Below, one piece after another: positions 30,327 through 39,566 of a stretch of DNA of 64,000 nt (the first letter of the stretch is position 1; each line of letters opens with the position of its first letter). The notes beneath the pieces are model-generated. The model did no database searches, had not been told where the DNA came from, and saw only the letters and a list, made by a program, of their open reading frames with translations. The position numbers and the translations under genes were made by a program. Origin of the DNA: Chachezhania sediminis (GTDB lineage Bacteria; Pseudomonadota; Alphaproteobacteria; Rhodobacterales; Rhodobacteraceae); assembly GCF_009765275.1 (NCBI RefSeq), contig NZ_VOPH01000001.1:372001-436000 (forward strand), given 5' to 3'.

Positions 30327-31415
30327 ATGGAACGGCAACTGGTCATCCATGTCGGCGACTGCAAGACGGGATCCACCGTGGTGCAGACGATGCTGGCCTC
30401 GGACGCCGTGACCGTTCCTGGCCGACGCTGGATCTATCCGACCGACCGCAACCATTCCGGGCTGGCGCGCAGCCTGAACGAAAGGCCGGCCACCGCCCCG
30501 CAGCGGTGGTCGAACCTGGCCCGCCGGATCGAGGGCCGCCCCTGGGACATGGCCGTCCTGTCGAGCGAGCTTTTCGAATTCTCGGCCCCGCGCAAGCTGG
30601 CCGCGGCGCTGCAAACCTACCTGCCCGACCTTGCCGAAACCGCCCGCGTCATCGTCTATGTCCGCCCCCATGCCGGGCGCGTCCTGTCCCAGTTCGCCGA
30701 AAACCTGAAGCTGGGGCACGAGACCGGATCCTTCGCCGATTTCTACGACCGGTTCGAAGCCGCCGGCCGGCTGCGCTATGCCCCGCGGATGGAACGCTGG
30801 CGCCGCGTCTTCGGCGACCGGCTGACCGTGCGCCCCTTCGTGCGCGAGCGCCTGGCCCGGGGCGATATCCGCCACGACATCCTGGAACAACTGTTCGGTG
30901 CCGGCGGTTACGCGCTGGATGAGGCGAAGCTGTCGGTCGACGAAAACCCGTCGCTGACGCTGCCGGACCTGGTCCTGCTGCGCCGCCTGCAGCAGAAGTT
31001 CCGCGCCGCGAAGGGCTACAGGAACGAAATGCCCGTCATCTTCGGCAAGCAGTTCGGCCGCATCCTTGCGGAAATGCCATCGGCCGGCGAGGGCGAACCG
31101 CTGCGCCTGCCGCAGGAGCTTTACGACCGGATGGCCGAACATGCGTCGGGCGATGCGCAAGAGATGGACGACACCTGGATCGGCGCCCCCTGTTTCGTGC
31201 CCGCCCTGCAAGAGGCCGGACAGAAGACCGTACCACAGGCCCAATCGCTGGAGGCGGAAGACCATCACGACGCATTCATGCTGCGGATGACCGACGCCTG
31301 GGCCGAACTGCAGCTGCGCCAGATGACCGGCGGGGAAGACGACTTTGCCCGCCGCCTGCGCCCGGACGACCCGCGCACACCCCATGGCCCCGCCGGGGCC
31401 GGCGCGCGGGCCTGA
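30327..31415 (+). CDS. sulfotransferase-like protein
   Basis: The 362-residue protein begins with IHVGDCKTGSTVVQTML, resembling the 5'-phosphosulfate-binding loop of PAPS-dependent sulfotransferases (HxGxxKTGST). IVYVRPHAGRVLSQFAENLK near residue 110 fits the 3'-phosphate-binding motif, with Arg and Ser as expected. The rest is poorly conserved, and the Pro/Ala/Gly-rich C-terminus is probably disordered. Such genes in Rhodobacterales often modify surface polysaccharides; here it stands alone between purL and bolA. The acceptor is unknown, and activity is inferred only from motifs. Confidence 0.68.
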   Translation: MERQLVIHVGDCKTGSTVVQTMLASDAVTVPGRRWIYPTDRNHSGLARSLNERPATAPQRWSNLARRIEGRPWDMAVLSSELFEFSAPRKLAAALQTYLPDLAETARVIVYVRPHAGRVLSQFAENLKLGHETGSFADFYDRFEAAGRLRYAPRMERWRRVFGDRLTVRPFVRERLARGDIRHDILEQLFGAGGYALDEAKLSVDENPSLTLPDLVLLRRLQQKFRAAKGYRNEMPVIFGKQFGRILAEMPSAGEGEPLRLPQELYDRMAEHASGDAQEMDDTWIGAPCFVPALQEAGQKTVPQAQSLEAEDHHDAFMLRMTDAWAELQLRQMTGGEDDFARRLRPDDPRTPHGPAGAGARA

Positions 31416-31540
31416 CATGCCCTGGCCACGCGCCCCGCACCGGGAATGTCAGGTGATGACGATGACAATGCGATGCGCCGCCCCGCTTGCGCGGCGGCGG
31501 CGCGCGTCCTATTTCTGAAGCGACAAACAAGGATGCTGAC

Positions 31541-31783
31541 ATGGCGATGCAAGCCCACGAAATCGAGGACCTGATCCGCGCCAGCTTTCCGCAGGCGAAG
31601 ATCACGATCACCGACATGGCCGGAGACGGCAACCACTATGCGGCCGAGGTGGTGGACGAAAGCTTTCGCGGCCAGAACCGGGTCCAGCAGCAGCGCGCCG
31701 TGATGAAGGCGCTGCAGGGCAAGATGGACGGCTCGCACGGGGAACTGCACGCGCTGGCCCTGACGACGCGGGTGCCCGAGTAG
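31541..31783 (+). CDS. bolA: BolA-family protein
   Basis: An 80-residue BolA/YrbA-like protein expected to bind a [2Fe-2S] cluster together with a monothiol glutaredoxin, the partner gene grxD lying 310 bases downstream. The class II KH-like fold is visible in IEDLIRASFPQAKITITDMAGDGNHYAAEVV and the invariant C-terminal histidine in GELHALALTT. The start at the ATG at 31541 follows AAGGA. Confidence 0.93.
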   Translation: MAMQAHEIEDLIRASFPQAKITITDMAGDGNHYAAEVVDESFRGQNRVQQQRAVMKALQGKMDGSHGELHALALTTRVPE

Positions 31784-31787
31784 GCGG

Positions 31788-31970
31788 ATGGAAACCAGCG
31801 CGTTTCATATCGTGGCGGCCGTACTGATCCTGGCCGTGCTGGGCGCCGTGGCCGAGGCATGGTTCCGCCGCCGCCGCAGCCGTGCCCCCTTCGGGCCGGA
31901 ATTCGACGCCAACGACCCGACCGCCCGCCGCGCGCCGCCGGCCGAGGAAGCAGGCGAACGGATCGGATGA
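31788..31970 (+). CDS. small single-pass membrane protein
   Basis: A 60-residue frame starts 5 bases after the bolA stop. Residues 6-24 form one hydrophobic helix (FHIVAAVLILAVLGAVAEA), followed by RRRRSR and an acidic, Pro/Ala-rich tail, suggesting N-out/C-in topology. Position between bolA and grxD and close spacing suggest co-transcription. No domain is recognised. It could help place the BolA-glutaredoxin system at the membrane, but that is speculation. Confidence 0.6.
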   Translation: METSAFHIVAAVLILAVLGAVAEAWFRRRRSRAPFGPEFDANDPTARRAPPAEEAGERIG

Positions 31971-32092
31971 CGGGACCGGAAGACCGGTCGCCCATGACGA
32001 CCGGACGATGACATTGACGCCGGGCCGCTGCCCGGTATTTCACCGGATCCCGCCCGCGGGGCTAGGATCCGAACAGGATGAAGGATAAGCAA

Positions 32093-32455
32093 ATGACCGA
32101 CGTGAAGACCCGTATCGGCGATACCGTGGCCGCCAACGATGTCGTTCTGTTCATGAAGGGCACCAAATCGATGCCGCAATGCGGCTTCTCCTCGCGTGTG
32201 GCGGGGGTGCTGAACTACATGGGCGTCGAATTCCTGGACGTGAACGTTCTGGCGGATGAAGGCGTGCGCCAGGGGATCAAGGAATTTTCGGACTGGCCGA
32301 CCATCCCGCAGCTTTACGTGAAGGGCGAATTCGTGGGCGGCTGCGACATCATCACGGAAATGACCCTGTCGGGCGAACTGGACACGCTGTTCGAACAATC
32401 GGGCGTGGCCTATGACAAGGACGCCGCCGACAAGATCCGCGAAGCCAACGCCTGA
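32093..32455 (+). CDS. grxD: monothiol glutaredoxin, Grx4/GrxD type
   Basis: A 120-residue CGFS-type glutaredoxin that binds and transfers [2Fe-2S] clusters with glutathione and BolA. Active-site motif QCGFSS near residues 32-37, with [19 protein letters not shown] supplying the cis-Pro and glutathione site. The ATG at 32093 follows AAGGATAAG; an ATG 5 codons upstream is less well placed. The gene ends at a hairpin shared with convergent zapA. Confidence 0.95.
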   Translation: MTDVKTRIGDTVAANDVVLFMKGTKSMPQCGFSSRVAGVLNYMGVEFLDVNVLADEGVRQGIKEFSDWPTIPQLYVKGEFVGGCDIITEMTLSGELDTLFEQSGVAYDKDAADKIREANA

Positions 32456-32478
32456 TTTCGGCCTGATCGGCAACGGTC

Positions 32479-32501
32479 CAAGGCGCTTTGAAAGCGCCTT
32501 G
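32479..32501. terminator. hairpin between convergent grxD and zapA
   Basis: CAAGGCGC at 32479-32486 and GCGCCTTG at 32494-32501 form an 8-bp stem around TTTGAAA. It belongs to the same family of CAAGGC-type hairpins seen after tkt and after the FAH gene near 59.9 kb. It could terminate transcription from both sides, though there is no T run. Confidence 0.55.
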
Positions 32502-32601
32502 TGCCCTTCGATAACGGCCCGCCCTGCGACCGGCCGACGCCGCGAAGACGCGTTCAAAGCGCCCTCCCTGCCTCTGGCCGGTCTGACGACCTTCCTGAAT
32601 A

Positions 32602-33015
32602 TCAGGACGCCTGCGCGGCCTTCTCCTCGGCCCTCTTTTCCAGCCTCAGAGCATAGGCTTCGGCCTGATCAGCCATTTCGGTCATGGCGTCAGTCACTTC
32701 TTTCGGGACGAAGGGTACGTCGATCTTCACCGGCTCCGGCGGCGGCGCGGATTTCAGCCGGACCAGTTCCGCGTCGCGTTCGGCCAGTTGTGCTTCGACT
32801 TCCTTGATCCGGTCCTCGACCGCCGCGGTCTTGTCCGCCAGCAGCAGCCCCGCCATCAGCAGCATCCGCGCCTCGGGCATCCGGCCCAACTGGTCCGCCA
32901 GGACCTGAGCCTCGTCGTCCAGCATCTTGGCCGCCGACTTCAGGAAGCTTTCTTCGCCCGGCTGGCAGGCCACGTCGAAATCGCGCCCGCCGATCTGGAT
33001 CGTCACTTCCGGCAT
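32602..33015 (-). CDS. zapA: cell division protein ZapA
   Basis: A 137-residue Z-ring-associated protein that crosslinks FtsZ filaments. The N-terminal half has the ZapA pattern VTIQIGGRDFDVACQPGEESFLKSAAKMLDDEAQVL; the second half is coiled coil, then a Pro-rich break and another charged helix. It starts at the ATG at 33015, which shares one base with the upstream stop (TGATG), so the two genes are coupled. The C-terminal extension beyond about 100 residues is longer than in E. coli ZapA. Confidence 0.9.
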   Translation of the reverse strand: MPEVTIQIGGRDFDVACQPGEESFLKSAAKMLDDEAQVLADQLGRMPEARMLLMAGLLLADKTAAVEDRIKEVEAQLAERDAELVRLKSAPPPEPVKIDVPFVPKEVTDAMTEMADQAEAYALRLEKRAEEKAAQAS

Positions 33016-33527
33016 CAATTCACCTCCGCCGCGGCAAGAAGCGGCTCAAGCTTGGCCAGCACGGCGCCGGCCTCGGCCATGTCGCCGGCCCGAAGCGCAC
33101 GCAGCGCCTCCAGCTCGGCCAGCATCGCGCGGTTGATCTTTGCGGCCATCGCGTCGGACCCGGTCTCGGCCGTGCGCATTCCCTCGCTGGTGGCCAGCAA
33201 CTGTTCGCCGGCCGCGCGCAGGCGCTGCATCTCCATGTCCAGGCGCACCATCGCGTCAGACTGCGCCGACAACTGCGCCTTCAACTGGTCCAGTTCCGCC
33301 GTGCGGTCGAGTTCGGCCTTCAGCGCCTCGATTTCCTCGGCGTGGCGGGTCTTCAGCCCTGTCAGCCGTTCCTCCAGCTGGGCATTGGCCAGCTTTTCGT
33401 CCTCCAGCGCGGTTTCCAGCGCCTTCAGCGGTCCTTCATCCGTGTCGGCCTCCAGCGCATCGATCTCCTTGCCGATGCGCGCCAGCGCCGCCGTCAGCCT
33501 GCCTTGCAGGTCTTCGATCTGGCTCAT
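33015..33527 (-). CDS. coiled-coil protein coupled to zapA
   Basis: A 170-residue acidic, Ala/Leu/Glu-rich protein predicted as coiled coil over about residues 1-130 (LEDEKLANAQLEERLTG is typical), with a short helical C-terminus. No enzyme or transport motif. Its stop overlaps the zapA start by one base, implying matched production. A ZapB-like role or ZapA partner in the divisome is a reasonable guess from context only. Confidence 0.75.
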   Translation of the reverse strand: MSQIEDLQGRLTAALARIGKEIDALEADTDEGPLKALETALEDEKLANAQLEERLTGLKTRHAEEIEALKAELDRTAELDQLKAQLSAQSDAMVRLDMEMQRLRAAGEQLLATSEGMRTAETGSDAMAAKINRAMLAELEALRALRAGDMAEAGAVLAKLEPLLAAAEVN

Positions 33528-33912
33528 GCCCGTTTCACCTTCCCGAGCGTATGGTCAGCTCTGTGCCTCTGGTTCCCGTCCCCGCGCGGCCGGTTTCCCC
33601 CGGCCTGCCCCAACCGGCACTGCCCGCATTCAAGACGCGAATCGCAGGGCCCGGCCGGTCCGCATACATTAGCCAATGCGCGGGGAAAATGCCTCCCCTT
33701 AGGTTTCAAGGGCTTGCTGGAACCTGCTGACCCGCACCGCGCGCCCGGTGCTCCGCTTGCTTGATCTTTGGGGCGCGGATGCTATTGAGCGCCCACGATC
33801 AAGGCCCGCTTCCACCGAAGCGGCGCCCTAGCCCGCGCATCGTCGCAGACCGATTGCCGCCGCCCCCGACCTGACCACGGGCCGGCGGCACGAGCCGAAG
33901 GAACAGAACGCC
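33528..33912. other. intergenic region between the coiled-coil gene and tkt
   Basis: This 385-base divergent region has no convincing gene. Short frames on both strands lack ribosome sites and family motifs. It should hold the promoters for zapA and tkt. Confidence 0.6.
33757..33785 (+). promoter_or_regulatory. candidate tkt promoter
   Basis: TTGCTT at 33757-33762 and TGCTAT at 33780-33785 are 17 bases apart, about 130 bases before tkt. A dyad TGGGGCGC/GCGCCCA spans the -10. Plausible but unproven. Confidence 0.4.
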
Positions 33913-35943
33913 GTGAACGCACCCCTGGATCTGAACGTCCTGCGCACCAAGAACCCGGCGCACTGGATGAAAGCCGCCGCCATCCGCACGCTGACGCTGG
34001 ATGCCGTTGCCGCCGCCAACTCGGGCCATTCCGGCATGCCGATGGGCATGGCCGACGCCTCCACCGTACTGTTCGAAAAGCACCTGAAGTTCGACGCCAA
34101 GGCCCCCAACTGGCCCGACCGCGACCGTTTCATCCTGTCGGCCGGCCACGGGTCGATGCTGCTCTATTCCCTGCTTTACCTGACCGGGAACCCGGACATC
34201 ACGCTGGAAGAGATCAAGAACTTCCGCCAGTGGGGCGCCAAGACCGCCGGTCACCCGGAATACGGCCATGCTTCGGGCATTGAAACCACGACCGGCCCGC
34301 TGGGCCAGGGTCTGGCCAATTCGGTCGGCTTCGCCATTGCCGAAGAGATCCAGCGCGCCCGTTTCGGTGCGCGGCTGGTCGATCACTACACCTATGTCAT
34401 GGCCGGCGACGGCTGCCTGATGGAAGGCGTCAGCCAGGAGGCGATCAGCCTTGCCGGCCGCCTGGAACTGGGCAGGCTGATCGTCCTTTGGGACAACAAC
34501 AACATCACCATCGACGGCACCGTCGATCTGGCCTGCCGCACCGACCAGGTGGCCCGCTTCCGCGCCTCCGGCTGGGAAGTGTTCGAAGTCGACGGCCACG
34601 ATCCGGACGCCATCGACGCGGCCCTGACCAAGGCCAGGAAATCGGCCATGCCCACGATGATCGCCTGCAAGACGCATATCGCGCTGGGGTCGTCCGCGCA
34701 GGACACCTCCAAGGGCCACGGCGCCCTGACCGACGCCAAGCTGATCGCCGACACCAAAGCCGCCTATGGCTGGGCCCACGGCCCGTTCGAGATCCCGGCA
34801 GAGGTGAAGGCCGAGTGGGAAGCCATCGGTGCCCGCGGTGCCGATGAACGCGCCGCCTGGGAAGAGCGGATGGGCGCCATTTCCGAACGCAAGCAGGCCG
34901 AATTCCAGCGCATTTATGATCGTGCCCTGCCGCCGAAGGTCACCTCCACCATCCGGGCGCTGAAGAAACAGGCCTCCGACGCGGGCAAACCTGCCGCGAC
35001 GCGGAAAAGCTCGGAAGAGGTGCTGGAAGTCGTTAACCCGATCCTGCCGGAAACCGTGGGCGGGTCTGCGGACCTGACCGGATCGAACAACACCAAGACG
35101 GGCGATCTGGGTATCTTCGGGCCGGAAAACCGCAAGGGCCGCTACATCCACTACGGCATCCGCGAACACGGCATGGCCGCCGCGATGAACGGCATGGCGC
35201 TGCATGGCGGCGTGCGGCCCTATGGCGGCACCTTCATGGCCTTCACCGATTATGCCCGCCCCTCGATGCGGCTGGCAGCATTGATGAAGATCCCGACCGT
35301 CTTCGTCATGACCCATGATAGCATCGGCCTGGGCGAAGACGGCCCGACCCACCAGCCGGTGGAACACCTGGCGATCAGCCGCGCCACGCCCAACACCTGG
35401 GTCTTCCGCCCGGCCGACACGGTCGAAACCGCCGAAGCCTGGGAACTGGCGCTGACCTCGACCGAAACGCCGTCGGTCCTGGCGCTGACGCGTCAGAACG
35501 TGCCGGTCGTGCGCAAGGACCACAAGGCCAAGAACCTGACGGCCCAGGGCGCCTATGTACTGGCGGAGTCGGACGGCAAGCGTCAGGCGATCCTGATCGC
35601 CACCGGGTCCGAAGTGTCCATTGCGCTTGCGGCCCGAGACATCCTGCAGGCCGAAGGGATCGGCACGCGGGTTGTGTCGATGCCATCGATGGAGCTTTTT
35701 GCGGCGCAAGACGAAGCCTATCGCAAGCGCGTCCTGCCGGCCGGTCCGGTCCGCGTCGGCGTCGAGGCCGGCGTCCGCTTCGGCTGGGACCGCTGGCTCT
35801 GCGGCGAACGCGGCCGCGACGCCAAGGCGGGCTTCGTCGGCATGGACGGCTTCGGCGCCTCTGCCCCGGCCGAAGTCCTGTTCGATAAGTTCGGCATCAC
35901 GCCCGAAGGTGTCGCCGCCGAGGTGCGCCGCCTCCTGGGCTAG
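33913..35943 (+). CDS. tkt: transketolase
   Basis: Thiamine-diphosphate enzyme moving two-carbon units in the pentose phosphate and possibly Calvin cycles. It is 676 residues, full length. TPP-binding [18 protein letters not shown] starts near residue 160 and continues to the metal ligand in [10 protein letters not shown]. The C-terminal part has [20 protein letters not shown] near residue 480. The start is GTG at 33913 behind GGAACAG. gap follows 1.35 kb later, but a minus-strand gene and hairpins lie between, so they are not one operon. Confidence 0.96.
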   Translation: MNAPLDLNVLRTKNPAHWMKAAAIRTLTLDAVAAANSGHSGMPMGMADASTVLFEKHLKFDAKAPNWPDRDRFILSAGHGSMLLYSLLYLTGNPDITLEEIKNFRQWGAKTAGHPEYGHASGIETTTGPLGQGLANSVGFAIAEEIQRARFGARLVDHYTYVMAGDGCLMEGVSQEAISLAGRLELGRLIVLWDNNNITIDGTVDLACRTDQVARFRASGWEVFEVDGHDPDAIDAALTKARKSAMPTMIACKTHIALGSSAQDTSKGHGALTDAKLIADTKAAYGWAHGPFEIPAEVKAEWEAIGARGADERAAWEERMGAISERKQAEFQRIYDRALPPKVTSTIRALKKQASDAGKPAATRKSSEEVLEVVNPILPETVGGSADLTGSNNTKTGDLGIFGPENRKGRYIHYGIREHGMAAAMNGMALHGGVRPYGGTFMAFTDYARPSMRLAALMKIPTVFVMTHDSIGLGEDGPTHQPVEHLAISRATPNTWVFRPADTVETAEAWELALTSTETPSVLALTRQNVPVVRKDHKAKNLTAQGAYVLAESDGKRQAILIATGSEVSIALAARDILQAEGIGTRVVSMPSMELFAAQDEAYRKRVLPAGPVRVGVEAGVRFGWDRWLCGERGRDAKAGFVGMDGFGASAPAEVLFDKFGITPEGVAAEVRRLLG

Positions 35944-35964
35944 GCACTCCATCCGCCACTGGCG

Positions 35965-36038
35965 CCAAGGCCCTGTCAAAGGGCCTTGGAACCGGGCCGT
36001 TCAAGGCCCGGTCAAAGCCGATTCCCGAAAGCGGCTTT
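35965..36038. repeat. array of three hairpins after tkt
   Basis: Three consecutive stems lie between convergent tkt and the DUF808 gene: CCAAGGCCC/GGGCCTTGG (35965-35989), ACCGGGCC/GGCCCGGT (35991-36012) and AAAGCCG/CGGCTTT (36014-36038). The first and third resemble units of the array at 59804. It probably acts as a bidirectional terminator or RNA-end protector, and may be a dispersed repeat. Confidence 0.7.
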
Positions 36039-36062
36039 CTTCCTTTTCCCGACGTTCCGTCC

Positions 36063-37034
36063 CTACTCTGCCGGCTTGCGACCCGTCACCGCCTGCCAGA
36101 CCGCCGGGACGGCCCGCGTCAGGACCGGCAGCAGGGCCAGCCCCAGCGCCAGACCGAAGATCCCGTCCATCGCCGCCTTGGCGATCCAGGTCAACGCCGG
36201 CTCGACCGTCCCGGGCCCCGCAGCGCCCACGATTTCCGATATGTGGATGATCAGGTGGTCCAGACCGCCAAAGCCCAGCTCGGCAAAGCCGTGCAGGATG
36301 ATGTTGCCGCCCACCCACAGCATCGCGGCCGTGCCGACGATGGTCAGAAATTTCATGAAGGGCGGCATGACGCGCACAAGGCCCCGGCCGAAGCGCTGCA
36401 TTATCCCGGTCCGCGCATGGGTCGCCAGGTGCAGCCCGATATCGTCCGCCTTCACGATCAGCGCGACGGACCCATAGACGGCCGCGGTGATGCCCACCGC
36501 CACGACGGCCAGGGTCAGCGCCTCCATCCAGATCGGCCCGTCCGGGATCGCCGCCAGCGCGATGGTCATGATCTCGGCCGACAGGATGAAGTCGGTCTTG
36601 ATGGCGCCGGCCGCCTTCGTCTCCTCCAGGTGGGCCGGATCGCCTTCCGCGTCCTCGGGGAACACTGCAGGTTCCGGCCCGTGGTGCCAGGCGTGGTGGA
36701 TCTTTTCCGCCCCCTCGAAGCACAGATAGCAGCCGCCCAGCATCAGCAGCGGGGCAATCGCCCAGTCCGCGAAGGCCGACAGCAGCAGCCCGGCCGGCAG
36801 CAGGAACACCAGCTTGTTCCGGACCGAACCCTTGGCGATCTTCCATACTATCGGTAATTCCCGCGCGGCAGAAAACCCGTGCAGGTATTTGGGCGCGACC
36901 GCGGTATCGTCGATCACGGCGCCTGCGGCCTTGGTCCCCGCCTTCAGCGCCTGTGCCGCGACATCGTCGACCGAGGCCGCCGCCACCTTGGCGATCCCCG
37001 CCACGTCGTCCAGCAGTGCCAGCAAACCGCTCAT
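36063..37034 (-). CDS. DUF808 family membrane protein
   Basis: A 323-residue polytopic protein of the YedI/DUF808 family, function unknown. The family opening MSGLLALLDDVAGIAKVAAASVDDVAAQA is intact, followed by YLHGFSAARELPIVWKIAKGS and CYLCFEGAEKIHH near residue 105. About six membrane helices follow. It is divergent from gap across a 257-base region and convergent with tkt. No sign of truncation. Confidence 0.9.
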   Translation of the reverse strand: MSGLLALLDDVAGIAKVAAASVDDVAAQALKAGTKAAGAVIDDTAVAPKYLHGFSAARELPIVWKIAKGSVRNKLVFLLPAGLLLSAFADWAIAPLLMLGGCYLCFEGAEKIHHAWHHGPEPAVFPEDAEGDPAHLEETKAAGAIKTDFILSAEIMTIALAAIPDGPIWMEALTLAVVAVGITAAVYGSVALIVKADDIGLHLATHARTGIMQRFGRGLVRVMPPFMKFLTIVGTAAMLWVGGNIILHGFAELGFGGLDHLIIHISEIVGAAGPGTVEPALTWIAKAAMDGIFGLALGLALLPVLTRAVPAVWQAVTGRKPAE

Positions 37035-37291
37035 CGCATTCCTCGTTCCAGACAGGGTTCCGTGCCGGGAATCCTAGCGCAGGATCCCCCGGGGACAACC
37101 GTTAGCGCCATCTTCACGCCAGGGAAGCACAGGCTTTGCCGACTGCGGCAACCCGTCCTGCCGGATTTCCGCTCAGTTTGCGCTAACATACTCATAACAC
37201 AGACATTTCACCTTTCAGCAATGCCATGCAGGCGCTATATCCCGGATCAACTTCATTCGACCCATCCGCTTTCGTCAAGGAGTGCGCCCGC

Positions 37292-38296
37292 ATGAGCATC
37301 AACGTCGGTATCAACGGATTTGGCCGCATCGGCCGCTGCACGCTGTCCCATATCGCGTCGAGCGGCCGCAACGACATCAACGTGATCAAGGCCAATGCCA
37401 CCGGCCCGATCGAGACGGCCGCCCACCTGATGCGCTATGACAGCGTCCACGGCCGCTATGGCGACCAGATCCGCATTAACGGCAACACGATGGACCTGGG
37501 CCGCGGCGAGATCGAGATGTTCTCGACCTACGACCCCGCCGAACTCGACTGGTCCGGCTGCGACGTGGTGCTGGAATGCACGGGCAAGTTCAACGACGGC
37601 GCCAAGGCCAGCGTGCACCTGGAACGCGGCGCCAAGTCGGTGCTGATCTCGGCCCCGGCCAAGAACGTCGACAAGACCATCGTCTACGGCGTCAACGACG
37701 GCCTGCTGACCGCCGGTGACAAGATGATCTCGAACGGGTCCTGCACCACCAACTGCCTGGCGCCGCTGGCCAAGGTCCTGGACGAGGCGATCGGCATCGA
37801 ATCCGGCGTCATGACCACGATCCACTCCTATACCGGCGACCAGCCCACCCTGGACCGCCGCCACAAGGACCTCTACCGCGCCCGCGCGGCCGCCATGGCG
37901 ATCATCCCCACCACGACCGGCGCCGCCAAGGCCTTGGGCGAGGTGCTGCCATCGCTGCAAGGCAAGCTCGACGGCTCGTCGCTCCGGGTGCCGACGCCCA
38001 ACGTGTCCTGTGTCGACCTGACCTTCTATGCCGGCAAGGACGTCACCGCCGAAGACGTGAACGAGATCGTCCGCGAAGCCGTCGCCGGCGAGATGGGCCG
38101 CGTCATGGCCTATGACCCGGAACAGAAGGTCTCCATCGACTTCAACCATACCGAGGAAAGCTCGATCTTCGCGCCCGACCAGACCCGTGTCGTCGGCAAG
38201 CGCATGGTCCGCGTCCTGGCCTGGTACGACAACGAATGGGGCTTCTCGTGCCGGATGGCCGACGTGGCCGTCGCCATGGGCCGCCTGCAGGCGTAA
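37292..38296 (+). CDS. gap: glyceraldehyde-3-phosphate dehydrogenase, type I
   Basis: NAD(P)-dependent conversion of glyceraldehyde-3-phosphate to 1,3-bisphosphoglycerate. The 334 residues start INVGINGFGRIGR. The catalytic Cys is in SNGSCTTNCLAP near residue 151, and WYDNEWGFSCR closes the protein. The ATG at 37292 follows AAGGAG. The residue after the second strand (V-I-K-A-N) lacks the acidic residue expected for strict NAD specificity, so NADP use is possible. A clean terminator follows at 38319. Confidence 0.95.
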   Translation: MSINVGINGFGRIGRCTLSHIASSGRNDINVIKANATGPIETAAHLMRYDSVHGRYGDQIRINGNTMDLGRGEIEMFSTYDPAELDWSGCDVVLECTGKFNDGAKASVHLERGAKSVLISAPAKNVDKTIVYGVNDGLLTAGDKMISNGSCTTNCLAPLAKVLDEAIGIESGVMTTIHSYTGDQPTLDRRHKDLYRARAAAMAIIPTTTGAAKALGEVLPSLQGKLDGSSLRVPTPNVSCVDLTFYAGKDVTAEDVNEIVREAVAGEMGRVMAYDPEQKVSIDFNHTEESSIFAPDQTRVVGKRMVRVLAWYDNEWGFSCRMADVAVAMGRLQA

Positions 38297-38318
38297 GCCG
38301 TCATTCCGGAACGGATCG

Positions 38319-38345
38319 AACGGGGCGCCTTGCCGCCCCGTTTTT
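38319..38345 (+). terminator. intrinsic terminator after gap
   Basis: AACGGGGCG at 38319-38327 pairs with CGCCCCGTT at 38334-38342, giving a 9-bp stem and 6-base loop running into five T (38341-38345). Confidence 0.85.
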
Positions 38346-38367
38346 CATGCGCCATGGTCGCCCCGAC

Positions 38368-38511
38368 ATGACCAATCAGCTTGCCCTGGCTCTCGGCCTC
38401 CTGATCGTCGCCGCCCTGATCGGCGACATCTCCGTCTATGGGGACGAACATATCGTCTTCCTGGGCAAGAAGCTCTACGCCCTCATCGACTGGCTGGCCT
38501 TCTGGCGCTGA
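38368..38511 (+). CDS. small conserved-looking membrane protein downstream of gap
   Basis: A 47-residue frame with a strongly hydrophobic N-terminal helix (LALALGLLIVAALIGDI) followed by GDEHIVFLGKKLYALIDWLAFWR. Small proteins of this pattern sit directly after gap in many Rhodobacterales as I recall, sometimes mislabelled as GAPDH. It lies behind the gap terminator, so it may depend on read-through. It has no known function; a membrane-bound regulator or interaction partner is possible. Confidence 0.65.
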   Translation: MTNQLALALGLLIVAALIGDISVYGDEHIVFLGKKLYALIDWLAFWR

Positions 38512-38652
38512 TGACATCTGGCCGGTGCCGCCCCCACGCGCCCAGCCTCTGCTTCGGAGATGCGGTCATTGTGGGATTTGCGCCCTGATCGAAGGTTGGC
38601 GCAGGCTGACCTGGTTTCTGACCAGGGGGAATGGCCGAGGAAGTCCCCTGCA

Positions 38653-39543
38653 GGACTGGATGTCTCGTTGTCGGCGACGGCAGTCGCGCATTGTCGATCC
38701 GGACAGGCAGATCGTGTCCGAAGCGACGGTGGAGAGCCATTCGGGCATGATCGCCGATGCTCTGGTGCCCTTTCGGGATGGCCTGGAGATCCTGGGCCTG
38801 GAAGCGGGCCGATGTCGGAACGGCTGGCCCGCGGCCTGCTGGCCGCAGGGTTTTCCCTGACACAGATGGAGACGCGCCGGGTCGCCCCCGACCGTGCGGC
38901 CCAGATGGACAAGACCCGCCGCAACGATGCGCGCGGGATCGTCAGGCTCCTGCGGCTGGGCTGGTTCCGTCCGGTCCGCCTGACGAGAGCCATGAAGCGC
39001 GCCAGAGGCGCCTGGTCGATGTCGGCTCGCAAGTCCCTGCAGGGGCGCCCGGTCGATGCCGGGAACAGCCTGCGAGGCCCGGCTCGCGCGGCTTTGGTCT
39101 GCGGCCCGGGCGGGTCCTGCGCAGGCGGTGGGACGCAGAGATCCGGGACCTGATCTAGGGGCATCCTGGCCTTGCGATTGCCCTGTCCCCGCGGATCGCA
39201 GGGCGCGAGAGTCTGCGCCCCGCCGTCGGGGAACCGACCGCCCGGGTTCGGGAAGAAGTGTCGAACGATCCGGTGTGCCAAAGGCCGATGACGGCGCCGG
39301 GGGCCATTCCTGCTTGGCCCCGTCGTGGCGCCGACCTCTGTGGCAACGATTGACGATCCGGCGCGGTTCCGGTCCCCGAAGCAGGGGGGCGCCTGCGCAG
39401 GCCTCACGCCGCACCGCTGCCGGTCCGGCGAACGGGACCGGGCGGGGACGCTCGCCAGATGCGGCGCCCCTGCCCTGCGGGTGGCACCGTTCGAGGCGGC
39501 GAATGCGATGCGGGTCCAGGTCGAGACGCCGGTTCCCGCTCCC
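38653..39543 (+). pseudogene. decayed IS110-family transposase
   Basis: Consecutive pieces of a DEDD transposase in changing frames. GLDVSLSATAV (from 38653); IVDPDRQIVSEATVESHSG to LEILGLEAG (38690-38808); PMSERLARGLLAAGF to SARKSLQGRPVDAGNSLRG (38809-39080). GFGLRPGRVLRRRWDAEIRDLI with a stop at 39156, then GHPGLAIAL to VCQRPMTAPGA in that frame. Finally IDDPARFRSPKQGGACAGLTPHR to FEAANAM in another frame. At least four frameshifts and one stop make it dead. IS110 elements lack usual terminal repeats, so exact ends are not visible. It abuts the 3' end of kup. Confidence 0.85.
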
Positions 39544-39566
39544 CTCGATCCGCAGGGCGCGCCCTG

